From: Thermococcus sp. M36
GTDB lineage: Archaea; Methanobacteriota_B; Thermococci; Thermococcales; Thermococcaceae
Length of the DNA: 64,000 nt
Assembly (NCBI RefSeq): GCF_012027355.1
Contig: NZ_SNUH01000002.1
Coordinates: 62,001-126,000 of the forward strand
Direction: 5' to 3'
The notes under the pieces: model-generated
Database searches by the model: none
Told to the model about the DNA's origin: nothing
Seen by the model: only the letters and a program-made list of their open reading frames with translations
Program-made: the position numbers and the translations under genes
In this document: positions 24,773 to 33,657 of the stretch, piece after piece
Layout: each line of letters begins with the position of its first letter
Numbering within the stretch: position 1 is the stretch's first letter

Positions 24773-26011
24773 TCACTCGGCGAGCTGCATCATTTCCTGC
24801 CAGGTCTTGGCGCTCCTGATGGCCTCAATCTCGTCCTTGTTGAAGGCCTTCGGAACCTTGATCTCGCCGCTGGTTATCTTCTGCTTGAGCTCGTCGACGG
24901 CCTGCCAGATCCAGTCCGGAACCTGCTTCCTGGTGTCCTCAAGGTACTTCCTGAGCTCGTCCTTGCTGGTGAATCCGAGCTCCTTAAGCTTCTGCTGCTG
25001 GGTGTCCTCGGGGAGGGAGTCAAACATGGCCATGACGTCGTCAACGGTGCTGACGCCGACACCGTTCTCCTTGAGGCCGAGCTCGACAACACCTCCCTTG
25101 AAGTTGCCCTCGACGGCGTCCTTGACGGCGGTGTAGACACCAACGTCAACGCGCTTCATCATGCTAGCGATGATCGCTCCAGGCTTGATCCAGTCCTGGG
25201 CGGAGTCAACACCGACGGCGAAAGGCGGGCCCATCTTCTGGTTGTGGGCCTGGAGGTACTCGCTGATGGCGTTGAAGACACCGACACCGGTTCCGCCGGC
25301 GACCTGGTAGATGACCCAGGCGCCCTGGTCAAGCTGGGCCTTGGCGGCCTGGTAGCCCTTGGCCGGATCGGTGAAGGTTCCAGTGTACTGGTAGAGGACG
25401 TCTATGTTAACGTCCTTTCCGGTCTTCTGCTTGTAGTAGTCCTCGGCCCAGGCGACACCAAAGCGGTAGCCGCCCTCGAACTTGTAGAGAACCGGTATCT
25501 CCATTCCAAGGACGATTCCAACCTTGTCCTTGCCGCTGTCAGCGGCAATGAGGGCCGCAAGAGCGCCTATGAGCGCGGAACCCTCGTTCTCCTTGAAGAG
25601 TATCATCATGACGTTGTCCGGCATGTCCGGGTCAAAGCCGTCAATGATCGCGAAGTGCTGGTTCGGGTACTCCGAGGCGACCTTCTTGACGGCATCGGTC
25701 ATCATGAAACCGACCGCGATTATAACGAGGTAGTCGCCCTGCTGGGCGAGGGTCTCAAGGTTCTTGACGTAGTCATCCTCGGTGTTGCTCTGGAGCTCAA
25801 CGAGCTCGAGGTTGAAGTCCTCAGCGGCCTTTTTGGCACCTATGTAAGCCATGTCGTTGAAGCTCAGGTCACCCCTACCACCAACATCGTAGACGATGGC
25901 AATCTTGCCCTTGGTCTGGGTGGTGGTCTCCCCACCGTTGCTTATACAGCCGCTGGCCACGACGCTTATGGCTAGGAGGCCGATTAAAAACAGGCTTAAC
26001 CACTTCCTCAT
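24773..26011 (-). CDS. BMP-family substrate-binding lipoprotein
   Basis: 412 residues. The signal peptide ends in VVASGC, an archaeal lipobox with Cys as the lipid site, followed by a short Thr-rich linker. The mature part starts GKIAIVYDVGGRGDLSFNDMAY and includes FAIIDGFDPDMPDNV and FAVGVDSAQDW, the hallmarks of the BMP/PnrA/Med family that binds purine nucleosides. The C-terminal helix (from about 340) is longer than in bacterial relatives. It is first in the importer operon, driven by a TATA box near 26054-26063. The substrate is inferred from family only. Confidence 0.93.
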   Translation of the reverse strand: MRKWLSLFLIGLLAISVVASGCISNGGETTTQTKGKIAIVYDVGGRGDLSFNDMAYIGAKKAAEDFNLELVELQSNTEDDYVKNLETLAQQGDYLVIIAVGFMMTDAVKKVASEYPNQHFAIIDGFDPDMPDNVMMILFKENEGSALIGALAALIAADSGKDKVGIVLGMEIPVLYKFEGGYRFGVAWAEDYYKQKTGKDVNIDVLYQYTGTFTDPAKGYQAAKAQLDQGAWVIYQVAGGTGVGVFNAISEYLQAHNQKMGPPFAVGVDSAQDWIKPGAIIASMMKRVDVGVYTAVKDAVEGNFKGGVVELGLKENGVGVSTVDDVMAMFDSLPEDTQQQKLKELGFTSKDELRKYLEDTRKQVPDWIWQAVDELKQKITSGEIKVPKAFNKDEIEAIRSAKTWQEMMQLAE

Positions 26012-26053
26012 CTGAAACCCTCCGCGAGTTTTGCAGATGTATATGGGAGGTGG

Positions 26054-26063
26054 AAATATATAC
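26054..26063 (-). promoter_or_regulatory. TATA box of the BMP importer operon
   Basis: GTATATATTT on the minus strand, about 43-52 bp upstream of the ATG at 26011. It is strongly A/T-rich in GC-rich surroundings and fits a roughly 20-base leader holding GGAGGGT. Confidence 0.65.
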
Positions 26064-26129
26064 TTTGCGGTGTTCCCAGAACCGAAAATATGGGAAAGAA
26101 TTTTAACCTGCGAGTAAAAGTTCTTTGTG

Positions 26130-26585
26130 ATGAGCATGTTAAAGGAAATCGCCAAACTGCACTCAGGAGCAGTTTTAATAACCGGAGACGGGAAGAGGAT
26201 TGCCAGAATATACCTCAATGCATGGGGAAAGGCGGGCAGGAGCATACTTGCGGAGTACCTGCCGTTTCAGGTTAACGGCGACGTTTACATAGGGGCCCCC
26301 TTCGAAAGCGATGACTTCGATGTCTACCTGATAGTCAACCCGCTCTCTCGGCCGAAGCCCGAGAGGGTGATGCTCCGCCGCTGGCTGGGGGAACACAAGG
26401 ACAAGCTCATCCTTCTCTACGAGCACAAGTACGTTAAGGACTCAATAACCCGCTATAAGATCAGAGAATTCATTGATTACCTAATCGCGTACAAGAGGGA
26501 GACCGTGGGCTTCGAGAGGGTTGACGTGATGCGCCTTGAGAGCGGGAAGGTGGTGGAGAGCAGGACTTATGTCAGGAGGTACTAA
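26130..26585 (+). CDS. Conserved hypothetical protein
   Basis: 151 residues starting MSMLKEIAKLHSGAVLITGDGKRIARIYLNAWGKAG. It is a mixed alpha/beta protein with VYIGAPFESDDFDVYLIVNPLS and a basic helical C-terminal half (RYKIREFIDYLIAYKRE). No membrane segment. GAATTTTAACC at 26096-26106 is a TATA element that would place the transcript start almost at the ATG, so it is probably leaderless. It diverges from the BMP importer operon. I do not recognise the family. Confidence 0.8.
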   Translation: MSMLKEIAKLHSGAVLITGDGKRIARIYLNAWGKAGRSILAEYLPFQVNGDVYIGAPFESDDFDVYLIVNPLSRPKPERVMLRRWLGEHKDKLILLYEHKYVKDSITRYKIREFIDYLIAYKRETVGFERVDVMRLESGKVVESRTYVRRY

Positions 26586-26590
26586 AAGGA

Positions 26591-26599
26591 CTTATAAAT
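26591..26599 (+). promoter_or_regulatory. TATA box before a candidate small RNA
   Basis: CTTATAAAT, about 25 bp upstream of the start of the predicted RNA at 26618. It lies just after the stop of the preceding gene and more than 130 bp before ftsY, which has its own TATA box. Confidence 0.5.
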
Positions 26600-26617
26600 C
26601 TCCACGATGATTCAGTC

Positions 26618-26677
26618 CGCCCGATGACGAACGGTTTCGGGTCTGAGCTGTGATGACACCAGCTATCGCCGAGGGCG
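26618..26677 (+). ncRNA. Candidate C/D box guide RNA
   Basis: Between the 26585 stop and ftsY. A degenerate C box CCGATGA (26621-26627), a perfect D' box CTGA (26643-26646), a perfect C' box GTGATGA (26650-26656) and a degenerate D box CCGA (26669-26672) occur in the right order. Candidate guide stretches between the boxes are 15 and 12 bases. CGCCC at the 5' end can pair with GGGCG at the 3' end. The outer boxes deviate from consensus, and the terminal pairing leaves little room for a standard kink-turn, so this is tentative. A TATA box lies 25 bp upstream of the predicted start. Confidence 0.45.
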
Positions 26678-26685
26678 TTCATAAC

Positions 26686-26694
26686 TATTATATA
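26686..26694 (+). promoter_or_regulatory. TATA box of ftsY
   Basis: TATTATATA, about 33-41 bp upstream of the chosen ATG at 26727, giving a leader of roughly 10 bases with GGTGGTGGAG. Confidence 0.65.
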
Positions 26695-26726
26695 GGAAGT
26701 AGCCTCCCGCTAATCAGGTGGTGGAG

Positions 26727-27710
26727 ATGTTTGGAAAACTCAGGGAAAAGCTCAAAAAGTTCACAAAGACCGTTGAGGAGAAGATAGAGGAAGAGGAAAA
26801 GGTCCTCGAAAAGAAAGCTCCCGAAGAAAAGAAAGGATTCATTGAAAAGCTTCTCCAGGTGGAGATAAAGGATAAGGACGTTGAGGATGCCCTTGATGAG
26901 CTGGAGCTGGAACTGCTTGAGGCCGATGTGGCACTGGAGACCGTTGAAGCCCTCAGAGAGAAAATAAAAGAGAAGCTCGTTGGCAGGAAAGTCCGCATAG
27001 GCACAAACAAGGAGAAGATCATTGAAGATGCCCTCCGCGAGGCAATACTCGAAATTCTAACACCCGAAAGGAGGATAGACCTCATAGAGACCATAAAGTC
27101 CAAGGAGGAGAAGCCCTTCATAATAGTCTTCGTCGGTTTCAACGGCTCCGGAAAGACGACCACTATAGCCAAGCTCGCCCACTGGCTCAAGAAGAACGGG
27201 CTTTCAGTTGTCATAGCAGCGAGCGATACCTTCAGAGCCGGGGCGATTGAGCAGGTTGAGGAGCACGCAAGGCGCGTCGGTGTTAAGGTGATAAAGCACT
27301 CCTACGGTGCCGACCCCGCGGCTGTCGCCTACGACGCGATCCAGCACGCGAAGGCGAGGGGAATAGACGTCGTCCTCATCGACACCGCCGGAAGGAACGA
27401 ACTGAACAGAAACCTCATGGACGAGATGAGGAAGATAGTCCGTGTCACCGAGCCGGATTTGGTGATCTTCGTCGGTGACAGTCTTGCCGGAAACTCGGTT
27501 GTCGAGCAGGCCAAGCAGTTCAACGGGGCTGTAAAGATAGACGGCGTGGTACTCACCAAGCTCGATGCCGACGCACGCGGCGGTGCAGCTCTGAGCATAA
27601 GCCACGCGATAGGCGCGCCGATACTCTTCGTTGGTGTCGGTCAGGGCTACGACGATCTCAAGCCCTTTGACGAGAGGTGGTTCGTGGAGAGGATTTTCGG
27701 GGAGGCTTAG
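26727..27710 (+). CDS. ftsY: Signal recognition particle receptor FtsY
   Basis: 327 residues. A charged N-terminal segment of about 60 residues (Lys/Glu-rich coiled coil) is followed by the N helical bundle and the GTPase domain: [17 protein letters not shown] (G1), [10 protein letters not shown] (insert box), [12 protein letters not shown] (G3), [11 protein letters not shown] (G4) and [12 protein letters not shown]. It is the docking protein for SRP-ribosome complexes at the membrane. The ATG at 26727 follows GGTGGTGGAG. Its stop overlaps the stop of convergent surE by a few bases. Confidence 0.96.
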   Translation: MFGKLREKLKKFTKTVEEKIEEEEKVLEKKAPEEKKGFIEKLLQVEIKDKDVEDALDELELELLEADVALETVEALREKIKEKLVGRKVRIGTNKEKIIEDALREAILEILTPERRIDLIETIKSKEEKPFIIVFVGFNGSGKTTTIAKLAHWLKKNGLSVVIAASDTFRAGAIEQVEEHARRVGVKVIKHSYGADPAAVAYDAIQHAKARGIDVVLIDTAGRNELNRNLMDEMRKIVRVTEPDLVIFVGDSLAGNSVVEQAKQFNGAVKIDGVVLTKLDADARGGAALSISHAIGAPILFVGVGQGYDDLKPFDERWFVERIFGEA

Positions 27711-28489
27711 TCCCCACTTATTAACACCCTTTTTATTTCCTCGAAGTCAACCCCTGCTGTCATATCTATGTTTATCGGCGTCACGCTGACCTTTCTCTCG
27801 ACTTTGAGTGCATAAGCGTCCGTCCCGGGCTCGAACTCGGTCGTCTTCCTTCCAACTATCCAGTAGTACGAGTGCCCTCTGGGGTCAACGCGCTCCTCGA
27901 TGGTGGGGTTGTAGCGTTTCCTGGCAAGCCTGGTTACTGCAATCTCGGTTTCAGGCGTCGCGCTTCCTGGCACGTTCACGTTCAGCATATCCACCCCATC
28001 GGGAAGGCCTCTTATCAGGACGCTCCCGGCGATTTTCCTGAGAAAATGCACAGAGGCAGAGAAGTCTACTCCCTCACCCTCGCTGAGGGTCTTCTTCCAG
28101 TCCACCTCCTGGCTTATCGCTATGGCGGGAATCCTATGGGTCGCGGCTTCAATGGCGGCCGATGCGGTTCCAGAAACTGTTATCTCGGTGCTGAGGTTCT
28201 CACCGAGGTTTATTCCGCTGACTGCCAGGTCGAACTTCTCGAAGCGCGCGAGGGCGAAGATGACGCAGTCTGTCGGCGTTCCATCAATCCCATAAGCTAC
28301 CTTTGCCCCTGGAACGTTTACAAGCTTCGCCCTTATCGGCCTGTGGAGCGTCATAGCACGGCCACTAGCGCTCCTCTGGAAGAGCGGCGCGACAACGTAG
28401 ACCTCGCCGAGCTCGCTGAGGGCTTTCACAGCGGCCCTTATCCCATTGGAGTAGATGCCATCGTCGTTGGTGAGGAGTATCTTTGGCAT
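27707..28489 (-). CDS. surE: 5'-nucleotidase SurE
   Basis: 260 residues. The N-terminal [14 protein letters not shown] carries the DD metal-binding pair, followed by [10 protein letters not shown] (Ser/Asn loop), DGTPTDCV and SGINLGENL. These are the conserved active-site segments of SurE, a metal-dependent phosphatase that dephosphorylates nucleoside 5'- and 3'-monophosphates. Length is normal for the family. It converges on ftsY with a 4-bp overlap. Confidence 0.95.
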   Translation of the reverse strand: MPKILLTNDDGIYSNGIRAAVKALSELGEVYVVAPLFQRSASGRAMTLHRPIRAKLVNVPGAKVAYGIDGTPTDCVIFALARFEKFDLAVSGINLGENLSTEITVSGTASAAIEAATHRIPAIAISQEVDWKKTLSEGEGVDFSASVHFLRKIAGSVLIRGLPDGVDMLNVNVPGSATPETEIAVTRLARKRYNPTIEERVDPRGHSYYWIVGRKTTEFEPGTDAYALKVERKVSVTPINIDMTAGVDFEEIKRVLISGD

Positions 28490-28550
28490 GTAAAAAACTC
28501 GACCTCACCTTTAAAAACCCTAACCACCAGCGGGGTTCAGGTGAGAAATT

Positions 28551-29525
28551 ATGAGCTACTGGACGAGCGAGGACAACGTGGCCGGAAAACCTGGAACGGC
28601 CCTTTTCATCATCCTGCCTACGGTGGGCTGCTACCGCTTTAGAATAGAGCAGGCGTGCTACATGTGCGCCTACCCCACGGCGGCCCCGAAGGTAAAATGG
28701 AGCCAGGAGGCAATAGTGGACTATGTGAGAGAGGCTCTCAGGAAGATTGAGGGTAAAAAAGGGCCCTTTGCGGTCAGGATGTTCACTTCAGGCTCATTCC
28801 TTGACAACGGTGAGCTTAAGCCCGAGACGAGGAAGAAAATCTTTGAAATCCTCGCGGGGATCGATGAGGTCGAGGAGATAGTCATCGAGAGCAGGAGCGA
28901 GCTCGTTCGCTACGACGCGGTTAAGGAGTTGGCCGAAATAGTCCCTGGCAAGCACTTCGAGGTGGCGATAGGGCTGGAAACAGCGAACGACGACGTTGCC
29001 GATGTTTCGATAAACAAAGGGAACACCTTCGCCGATTTCGTGAAGGCCGCAGAGGCGACCCACGAGGCAGGGGCAAAGGTGAAGACCTACCTCCTCCTCA
29101 AGCCGATCTTTCTGAGCGAGCGTGATGGGATGGAGGACGCCAAGGAGAGTGTAATTAAGGCCGAACCCTACACGGACACCTTCTCCATCAACATAACCGA
29201 TATTCAAAAGGGCACGCTCTATGAGCGCCTGTGGGAGAAGAAGGAGTACCGCCCACCGTGGCTCTGGAGCGCGGTGGAACTGCTTATCTGGGCCAAAAGA
29301 AAGTTCCCGAACAAGAGGATCCTCAGCGACCCGGTTGGCGCTGGATCCAAGCGCGGCCCCCACAACTGCCTGACCGACTACGACAGAACCATAGGCAGGG
29401 CGATAAAGAAGTTCTCGGCCACCCAGGAGCTGAGCCACATCGAGAACCTTAAACCGGAGTGCCGCGAGAGGTGGGAGTATATTGTCGAGAACAACCTGCT
29501 CGACTGGCAGCTGATCACATGGTGA
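28551..29525 (+). CDS. Radical SAM protein, probable archaeosine synthase subunit RaSEA
   Basis: 324 residues. The cluster-binding segment is GCYRFRIEQACYMCAYP: Cys-x8-Cys-x2-Cys rather than the common CxxxCxxC. That spacing and RMFTSGSFLDNGEL, EIVIESRSELV and IGLETANDDV match the Fe-S oxidoreductases identified as RaSEA, which with ArcS converts lysine-modified preQ0 tRNA to archaeosine. A tgtA 5' end lies at the left edge of this window but far away, so there is no operon link. The related Elp3-like superfamily is the alternative. Confidence 0.75.
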   Translation: MSYWTSEDNVAGKPGTALFIILPTVGCYRFRIEQACYMCAYPTAAPKVKWSQEAIVDYVREALRKIEGKKGPFAVRMFTSGSFLDNGELKPETRKKIFEILAGIDEVEEIVIESRSELVRYDAVKELAEIVPGKHFEVAIGLETANDDVADVSINKGNTFADFVKAAEATHEAGAKVKTYLLLKPIFLSERDGMEDAKESVIKAEPYTDTFSINITDIQKGTLYERLWEKKEYRPPWLWSAVELLIWAKRKFPNKRILSDPVGAGSKRGPHNCLTDYDRTIGRAIKKFSATQELSHIENLKPECRERWEYIVENNLLDWQLITW

Positions 29526-29623
29526 AGTTATTTCGTTTTTGTTCGCTTCACGGCCCTTTATTTTCTGCAGTACCTTCCTGAATCCGGAGTTCTTTGATGT
29601 CCACCAATGGGCATCCACGAAAC

Positions 29624-29632
29624 CTTTAAATG
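29624..29632 (+). promoter_or_regulatory. TATA box of the 2-oxoacid oxidoreductase operon
   Basis: CTTTAAATG, about 43-51 bp upstream of the first ATG of the operon (29675). The next six genes start at or within a few bases of the preceding stop, so this is probably the only promoter for all seven. Confidence 0.6.
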
Positions 29633-29674
29633 TTGACAAACGTAAACGGGGTTAGCAAATCGCGGGTGATGATT

Positions 29675-29947
29675 ATGGCAGATGTCGAAGGGAAGACCGT
29701 CATCGTGAAGGGGGGCTACCTCGTAAGTGGCAAAGCCGAGGGCGTTGTTGAAATCGATGTTGACACTTTTCTCTGCAAGGGCTGTGGAATCTGCCTTGAG
29801 ATGTGTCCCAGAAAGGTGTTTGAGTGGAGCAAAGAGCTGAGCGAGAAGGGCGTTCATTATCCGGTTCCGGTTCACGCGGATAAATGCGTTAAGTGCAAGC
29901 TGTGTGAGCTGCTCTGTCCGGACTTTGCTATTGCAGTTAGGTGGTGA
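29675..29947 (+). CDS. 2-oxoacid:ferredoxin oxidoreductase, ferredoxin-like delta subunit
   Basis: 90 residues with two [4Fe-4S] motifs, CKGCGICLEMCP and CVKCKLCELLCP. It passes electrons between the TPP-bearing catalytic subunit and external ferredoxin. The ATG at 29675 lies 5 bp after GGGTGA; longer readings upstream run over the leader. It is the first gene of the seven-gene operon and the only delta-type subunit for two catalytic sets. Confidence 0.92.
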   Translation: MADVEGKTVIVKGGYLVSGKAEGVVEIDVDTFLCKGCGICLEMCPRKVFEWSKELSEKGVHYPVPVHADKCVKCKLCELLCPDFAIAVRW

Positions 29948-29949
29948 TT

Positions 29950-31140
29950 ATGATAATCCGGGGAGACGAGCCTGAACAGGTCAGGCTCATTAGAAAGCTC
30001 TACAAACCGGGCAACTACTTCATGCAGGGCAACGAGGCAGTCGCCTACGGGGCTATCTTTGCGGGATGCAGGTTTTACGCCGGCTACCCGATAACCCCGT
30101 CGAGCGAGATAGCCGAAACGATGGCTAGGGAGCTTCCAAAGCTCGGCGGCTACTATCTGCAGATGGAGGACGAGATTGGGAGCATAGCGGCAATGGTCGG
30201 CGCCTCCTGGACGGGCTTCAAGGTGATGACGGCAACTGCCGGCCCAGGTTTCAGCCTCATGCAGGAGAACCTCGGCTACGCTGTGATGACCGAGACTCCC
30301 CTCGTCCTTGTCGATGTCCAGAGGAGCGGGCCGAGCACGGGGCAGGCGACGAAGGGGGCGCAGGGCGACTTCTTTCAGGCAAGATGGGGGACGCACGGAG
30401 ACCACCCGATAATAGCGGTTTCTCCGACGAGCGGGCAAGATGCATTCTGGGAGACGATTAGGGCGTTCAACATAGCTGAGAAGCTGAGAACACCGGTCGT
30501 GGTTCTCTTCGACGGTGTTCTGGCCCACACGAGGGAGCAGATAAGGATCCCGGACATCGAGGAGGTAGAGATAGCCTACCGCAAGCTTCCCCAGAACGAG
30601 GAAGAGGCAAAGCTTCCCTTTGGAGACCCACACGGCGACGGCGTTCCGCCGATGCCGCTCTTCGGCCATGGTTACTTCACCCACGTTACCGGTTCAACAC
30701 ACAAGGAGAACGGGCTTAGAGACGTCTATACCCCCGAGGTTCACGACAGGCTCGTGAGAAGGATTCACCGGAAGATTGAGCAAAACCGTGAGGTTTACGA
30801 AAAGTACGAGGAGCACTTCACTGAAGATGCTGAAATCCTCGTTGTCAGCTGGGGCGTAACGGCAAGACCTGCCCTCGGAGCGGTTCTCAAGGCCAGGAAA
30901 GAGGGAATAAACGTCGGCCTCTTCGTACCAAAGACCGTTCACCCGTTCCCCTCAGAGAGGATGCGCGAGCTGGCGAAAAAGGCAAGGGCAATACTCGTCG
31001 CCGAGATGAACCTCGGCCAGATGATAATAGAGGTCGAGCGCTACGTTAACGACGACGTTCTTCTCAGGGGGGTGAACAGGATAGGCGGCGTGCCTCTAAC
31101 GGTTGAGGAAATCCTGCGCGAGATAAGGGGTGTTGCATGA
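29950..31140 (+). CDS. korA: 2-oxoglutarate:ferredoxin oxidoreductase-type alpha subunit, set 1
   Basis: 396 residues. FYAGYPITPSSEIAETMA and MTATAGPGFSLMQENLGYAVMTE mark the pyrimidine-binding domain of the alpha subunit, and the C-terminal domain begins near ILVVSWGVTARPA. It works with the beta, gamma and delta subunits in oxidative decarboxylation of a 2-oxoacid to the acyl-CoA with reduction of ferredoxin. The operon order delta-alpha-beta-gamma is that of KGOR in Pyrococcus. Substrate assignment follows that gene order and was not tested here. Confidence 0.88.
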   Translation: MIIRGDEPEQVRLIRKLYKPGNYFMQGNEAVAYGAIFAGCRFYAGYPITPSSEIAETMARELPKLGGYYLQMEDEIGSIAAMVGASWTGFKVMTATAGPGFSLMQENLGYAVMTETPLVLVDVQRSGPSTGQATKGAQGDFFQARWGTHGDHPIIAVSPTSGQDAFWETIRAFNIAEKLRTPVVVLFDGVLAHTREQIRIPDIEEVEIAYRKLPQNEEEAKLPFGDPHGDGVPPMPLFGHGYFTHVTGSTHKENGLRDVYTPEVHDRLVRRIHRKIEQNREVYEKYEEHFTEDAEILVVSWGVTARPALGAVLKARKEGINVGLFVPKTVHPFPSERMRELAKKARAILVAEMNLGQMIIEVERYVNDDVLLRGVNRIGGVPLTVEEILREIRGVA

Positions 31141-31994
31141 TGGCCAAGAAGATTTACTCCACCTACCCGATGGTCAAATACCTCCGCAAGGAGGCTCTGC
31201 CAACCGCCCTCTGCCCCGGTTGCGGTGGGGGTACCGTTCTCAACGCCTTTGCAAATGCAGTTGACCAGCTTAAGATAGACCCGAAGGATTTGGTCGTCGT
31301 GAGCGGAATAGGCTGCTCCGCCTGGATAGCCTCACCCTACTTCTTAGCGGACACGCTCCACACGACCCACGGAAGGGCGATAGCCTTCGCCACCGGTGTC
31401 AAGGTCGGCCTTCCGGACAAGAAGGTCGTCGTCATAAGCGGCGACGGCGACCTGGCGAGCATAGGCGGCAACCACCTGCTCCACGCTGCGAGGAGGAACA
31501 TCGACATAACGGTCATCCTCGTTAACAACTTCATCTACGGAATGACGGGTGGACAGGTGGCTCCCACAACGCCCTTCGGGGCGAAGACCACCACCAGCCC
31601 CTACAGAAACATCGAACACCCGCTCCAGATAAGCGAGACGGTCGCCGCCGCTGGAGCCAGCTACGTGGCGCGCTGGACAACTGCCCACGTCTACCAGCTC
31701 ATCGAGAGCATCAAGAAGGCTCTTCAGGTGAAGGGCTTCTCGCTCGTCGAGGTAATCTCTCAGTGTCCCGTCCAGTTCGGAAGGAGGAACCGGATGAAGG
31801 AGCCGGCAGAGATGCTCCGCTGGTTCCTCAAGAACAGCGTCCCCGTGAGCAAAGCTAAGAAGATGTCCCCGGAAGAACTTGAGGGCAAGTTCATCATCGG
31901 CGAGATAATCAACAGACAGAGGCCCGAGTTCACCGAAGAGCTGAACAAGCTTATTGATGAAGTCCAGGAGCACTTCGGCCTTAAGGGGGAGTGA
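31137..31994 (+). CDS. korB: 2-oxoglutarate:ferredoxin oxidoreductase-type beta subunit, set 1
   Basis: 285 residues. LCPGCGGGT supplies cluster Cys residues and GDGDLASIGGNHLLHAARRN...NNFIYGMTGGQ is the TPP and Mg-binding motif. The ATG overlaps the alpha-subunit stop as ATGA; a second ATG follows directly and either could be used. The beta subunit holds the catalytic TPP. Confidence 0.9.
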   Translation: MMAKKIYSTYPMVKYLRKEALPTALCPGCGGGTVLNAFANAVDQLKIDPKDLVVVSGIGCSAWIASPYFLADTLHTTHGRAIAFATGVKVGLPDKKVVVISGDGDLASIGGNHLLHAARRNIDITVILVNNFIYGMTGGQVAPTTPFGAKTTTSPYRNIEHPLQISETVAAAGASYVARWTTAHVYQLIESIKKALQVKGFSLVEVISQCPVQFGRRNRMKEPAEMLRWFLKNSVPVSKAKKMSPEELEGKFIIGEIINRQRPEFTEELNKLIDEVQEHFGLKGE

Positions 31995-31999
31995 TGGTT

Positions 32000-32512
32000 A
32001 TGCAGATAAGGTTTGCAGGCATAGGCGGCCAGGGTGTTGTCCTGGCCGGTGTCATCCTCGGGGAGGCGGCCGCAATAGAGGGGCTGAACGTCCTCCAGAC
32101 CCAGGACTACAGCTCAGCCAGCAGGGGCGGCCACTCGATAGCGGATGTCATAATCTCGAAGGAGCCGATTTACGATGTGATAGTCACCAAAGCCGACGTC
32201 CTGGTTGCCCTCGCCCAGCTCGGATACAACACCGTCAAGAATGAGCTGAAAAAGAACGGCCTGCTCATCATAGACACAGACCTTGTCAAGCCCGATGGGG
32301 ATTACATCGGTGCACCCTTTACTCGGCTCGCCGAGGAGAGCACGGGGCTTGCCCTGACCGTTAACATGGTGGCCCTCGGCTACCTCGTGGCCAGGACTGG
32401 AGTGGTTAAGAAAGAGAGCGTTGAGGAGGCAATCAGGAGGCGCGTTCCGAAGGGAACCGAGGAGATAAACATCAAGGCGTTCACCGTTGGGTATGAGGAG
32501 GGGTTGAAATGA
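32000..32512 (+). CDS. korC: 2-oxoacid:ferredoxin oxidoreductase gamma subunit, set 1
   Basis: 170 residues starting MQIRFAGIGGQGVVLAGVILGEAA. The GIGGQG segment and SRGGHSIADVIIS are the gamma-domain marks. The protein completes the catalytic unit by holding CoA-binding and inter-domain contacts in relatives. The ATG at 32000 lies 8 bp after GGAG; an ATG at 31994 overlapping the beta stop is the alternative. Confidence 0.88.
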   Translation: MQIRFAGIGGQGVVLAGVILGEAAAIEGLNVLQTQDYSSASRGGHSIADVIISKEPIYDVIVTKADVLVALAQLGYNTVKNELKKNGLLIIDTDLVKPDGDYIGAPFTRLAEESTGLALTVNMVALGYLVARTGVVKKESVEEAIRRRVPKGTEEINIKAFTVGYEEGLK

Positions 32513-33657
32513 GATACCCGTTTCCTGTTGGAAAGTCAGACTTCATTCAGGGTGACGAAGCGATAGCGAGGGCGGCGATTCTGGCCGGCTGCAGGTTTTA
32601 CGCTGGCTACCCGATAACCCCTGCGAGCGAGATATTCGAGGCGATGGCGCTCTACATGCCACTCGTTGATGGGGTAAGCATACAGATGGAGGATGAATTG
32701 GCGAGCATGGCGGCCATTATAGGCGCCTCCTGGGCCGGTGCAAAGGCCATGACGGCTACCTCCGGCCCGGGTTTCAGCCTCATGATGGAGAACCTTGGCT
32801 ACGCGATAATGACCGAGACGCCGGTTGTTGTCGTTGACGTTCAGAGGAGCGGTCCATCAACCGGCCAGCCGACCCTCGCCGCCCAGGGCGACATAATGCA
32901 GGCCATCTGGGGCACCCACGGAGATCACAGTCTTATCGTCCTGAGCCCATCCACCGTCCAGGAGGCCTTCGACTTCACGATCAAGGCATTCAACCTGGCC
33001 GAGAAGTACAGAACCCCCGTGATCCTTCTCACCGACGCGGAGATAGCCCACATGCGCGAGCGCGTTTACATTCCAAAGCCGGATGAAATAGAGCTGGTCG
33101 AGAGGAAGCTCCCGGCCAATGAGGAAGAGGCCAAGCTCCCCTTCGGCGACCCGCACGGCGATGGAGTGCCGCCGATGCCGATATTCGGGAAGGGCTACCG
33201 CACCTACGTCACCGGCCTCACCCACGACGAGCGTGGAAGGCCGAAGACCGTTGATGCCGAGGTTCACGAGAAGCTGATAAAGAGGATAATTGGAAAGATA
33301 GAGAACAACAAGCACGACATCATAACCTACGACGCCTTCGAGCTGGAAGATGCAGAGATAGCGGTAATAAGCACCGGCATCGTTTCCCGCTCCGCGGTAA
33401 GGGCCGTCAAGATTCTCCGCGAGAAGGGCGTTAAAGCCGGCCTGCTGAAGCTCAACACCATCTGGCCCTTCGACTTCGATATGATTGAAGAGCTTGCGGA
33501 GCAAGTGAAGAAGATATACGTCCCGGAGATGAACCTCGGACAGCTCTACCATCTCGTCAAGGAAGGAGCGAACGGAAAGGCAGAGGTTGAACTCATACCC
33601 AAGATAGGCGGCGAGGTTCACACTCCGATGGAGATAGTCGAGAGGGTGGTGGGCTGA
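32509..33657 (+). CDS. 2-oxoacid:ferredoxin oxidoreductase alpha subunit, set 2
   Basis: 382 residues, paralogous to the set 1 alpha subunit: FYAGYPITPASEIFEAMA, MTATSGPGFSLMMENLGYAIMTE and DVQRSGPSTGQPT. Overlaps the preceding gene as ATGA. In Pyrococcus an equivalent second set has been described as XOR, an oxidoreductase of unknown substrate. The differences around the substrate pocket, such as LYMPLVDGVSIQMEDELASMA against ELPKLGGYYLQMEDEIGSIA, could change specificity. Confidence 0.88.
   Translation: MRYPFPVGKSDFIQGDEAIARAAILAGCRFYAGYPITPASEIFEAMALYMPLVDGVSIQMEDELASMAAIIGASWAGAKAMTATSGPGFSLMMENLGYAIMTETPVVVVDVQRSGPSTGQPTLAAQGDIMQAIWGTHGDHSLIVLSPSTVQEAFDFTIKAFNLAEKYRTPVILLTDAEIAHMRERVYIPKPDEIELVERKLPANEEEAKLPFGDPHGDGVPPMPIFGKGYRTYVTGLTHDERGRPKTVDAEVHEKLIKRIIGKIENNKHDIITYDAFELEDAEIAVISTGIVSRSAVRAVKILREKGVKAGLLKLNTIWPFDFDMIEELAEQVKKIYVPEMNLGQLYHLVKEGANGKAEVELIPKIGGEVHTPMEIVERVVG

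Noticed and set aside
23092-24819. Long open frame on the plus strand opposite the ABC importer ATPase
   Set aside because: It is antisense to a clear ATPase with full motifs; the frame stays open only because of biased codon use in GC-rich DNA.
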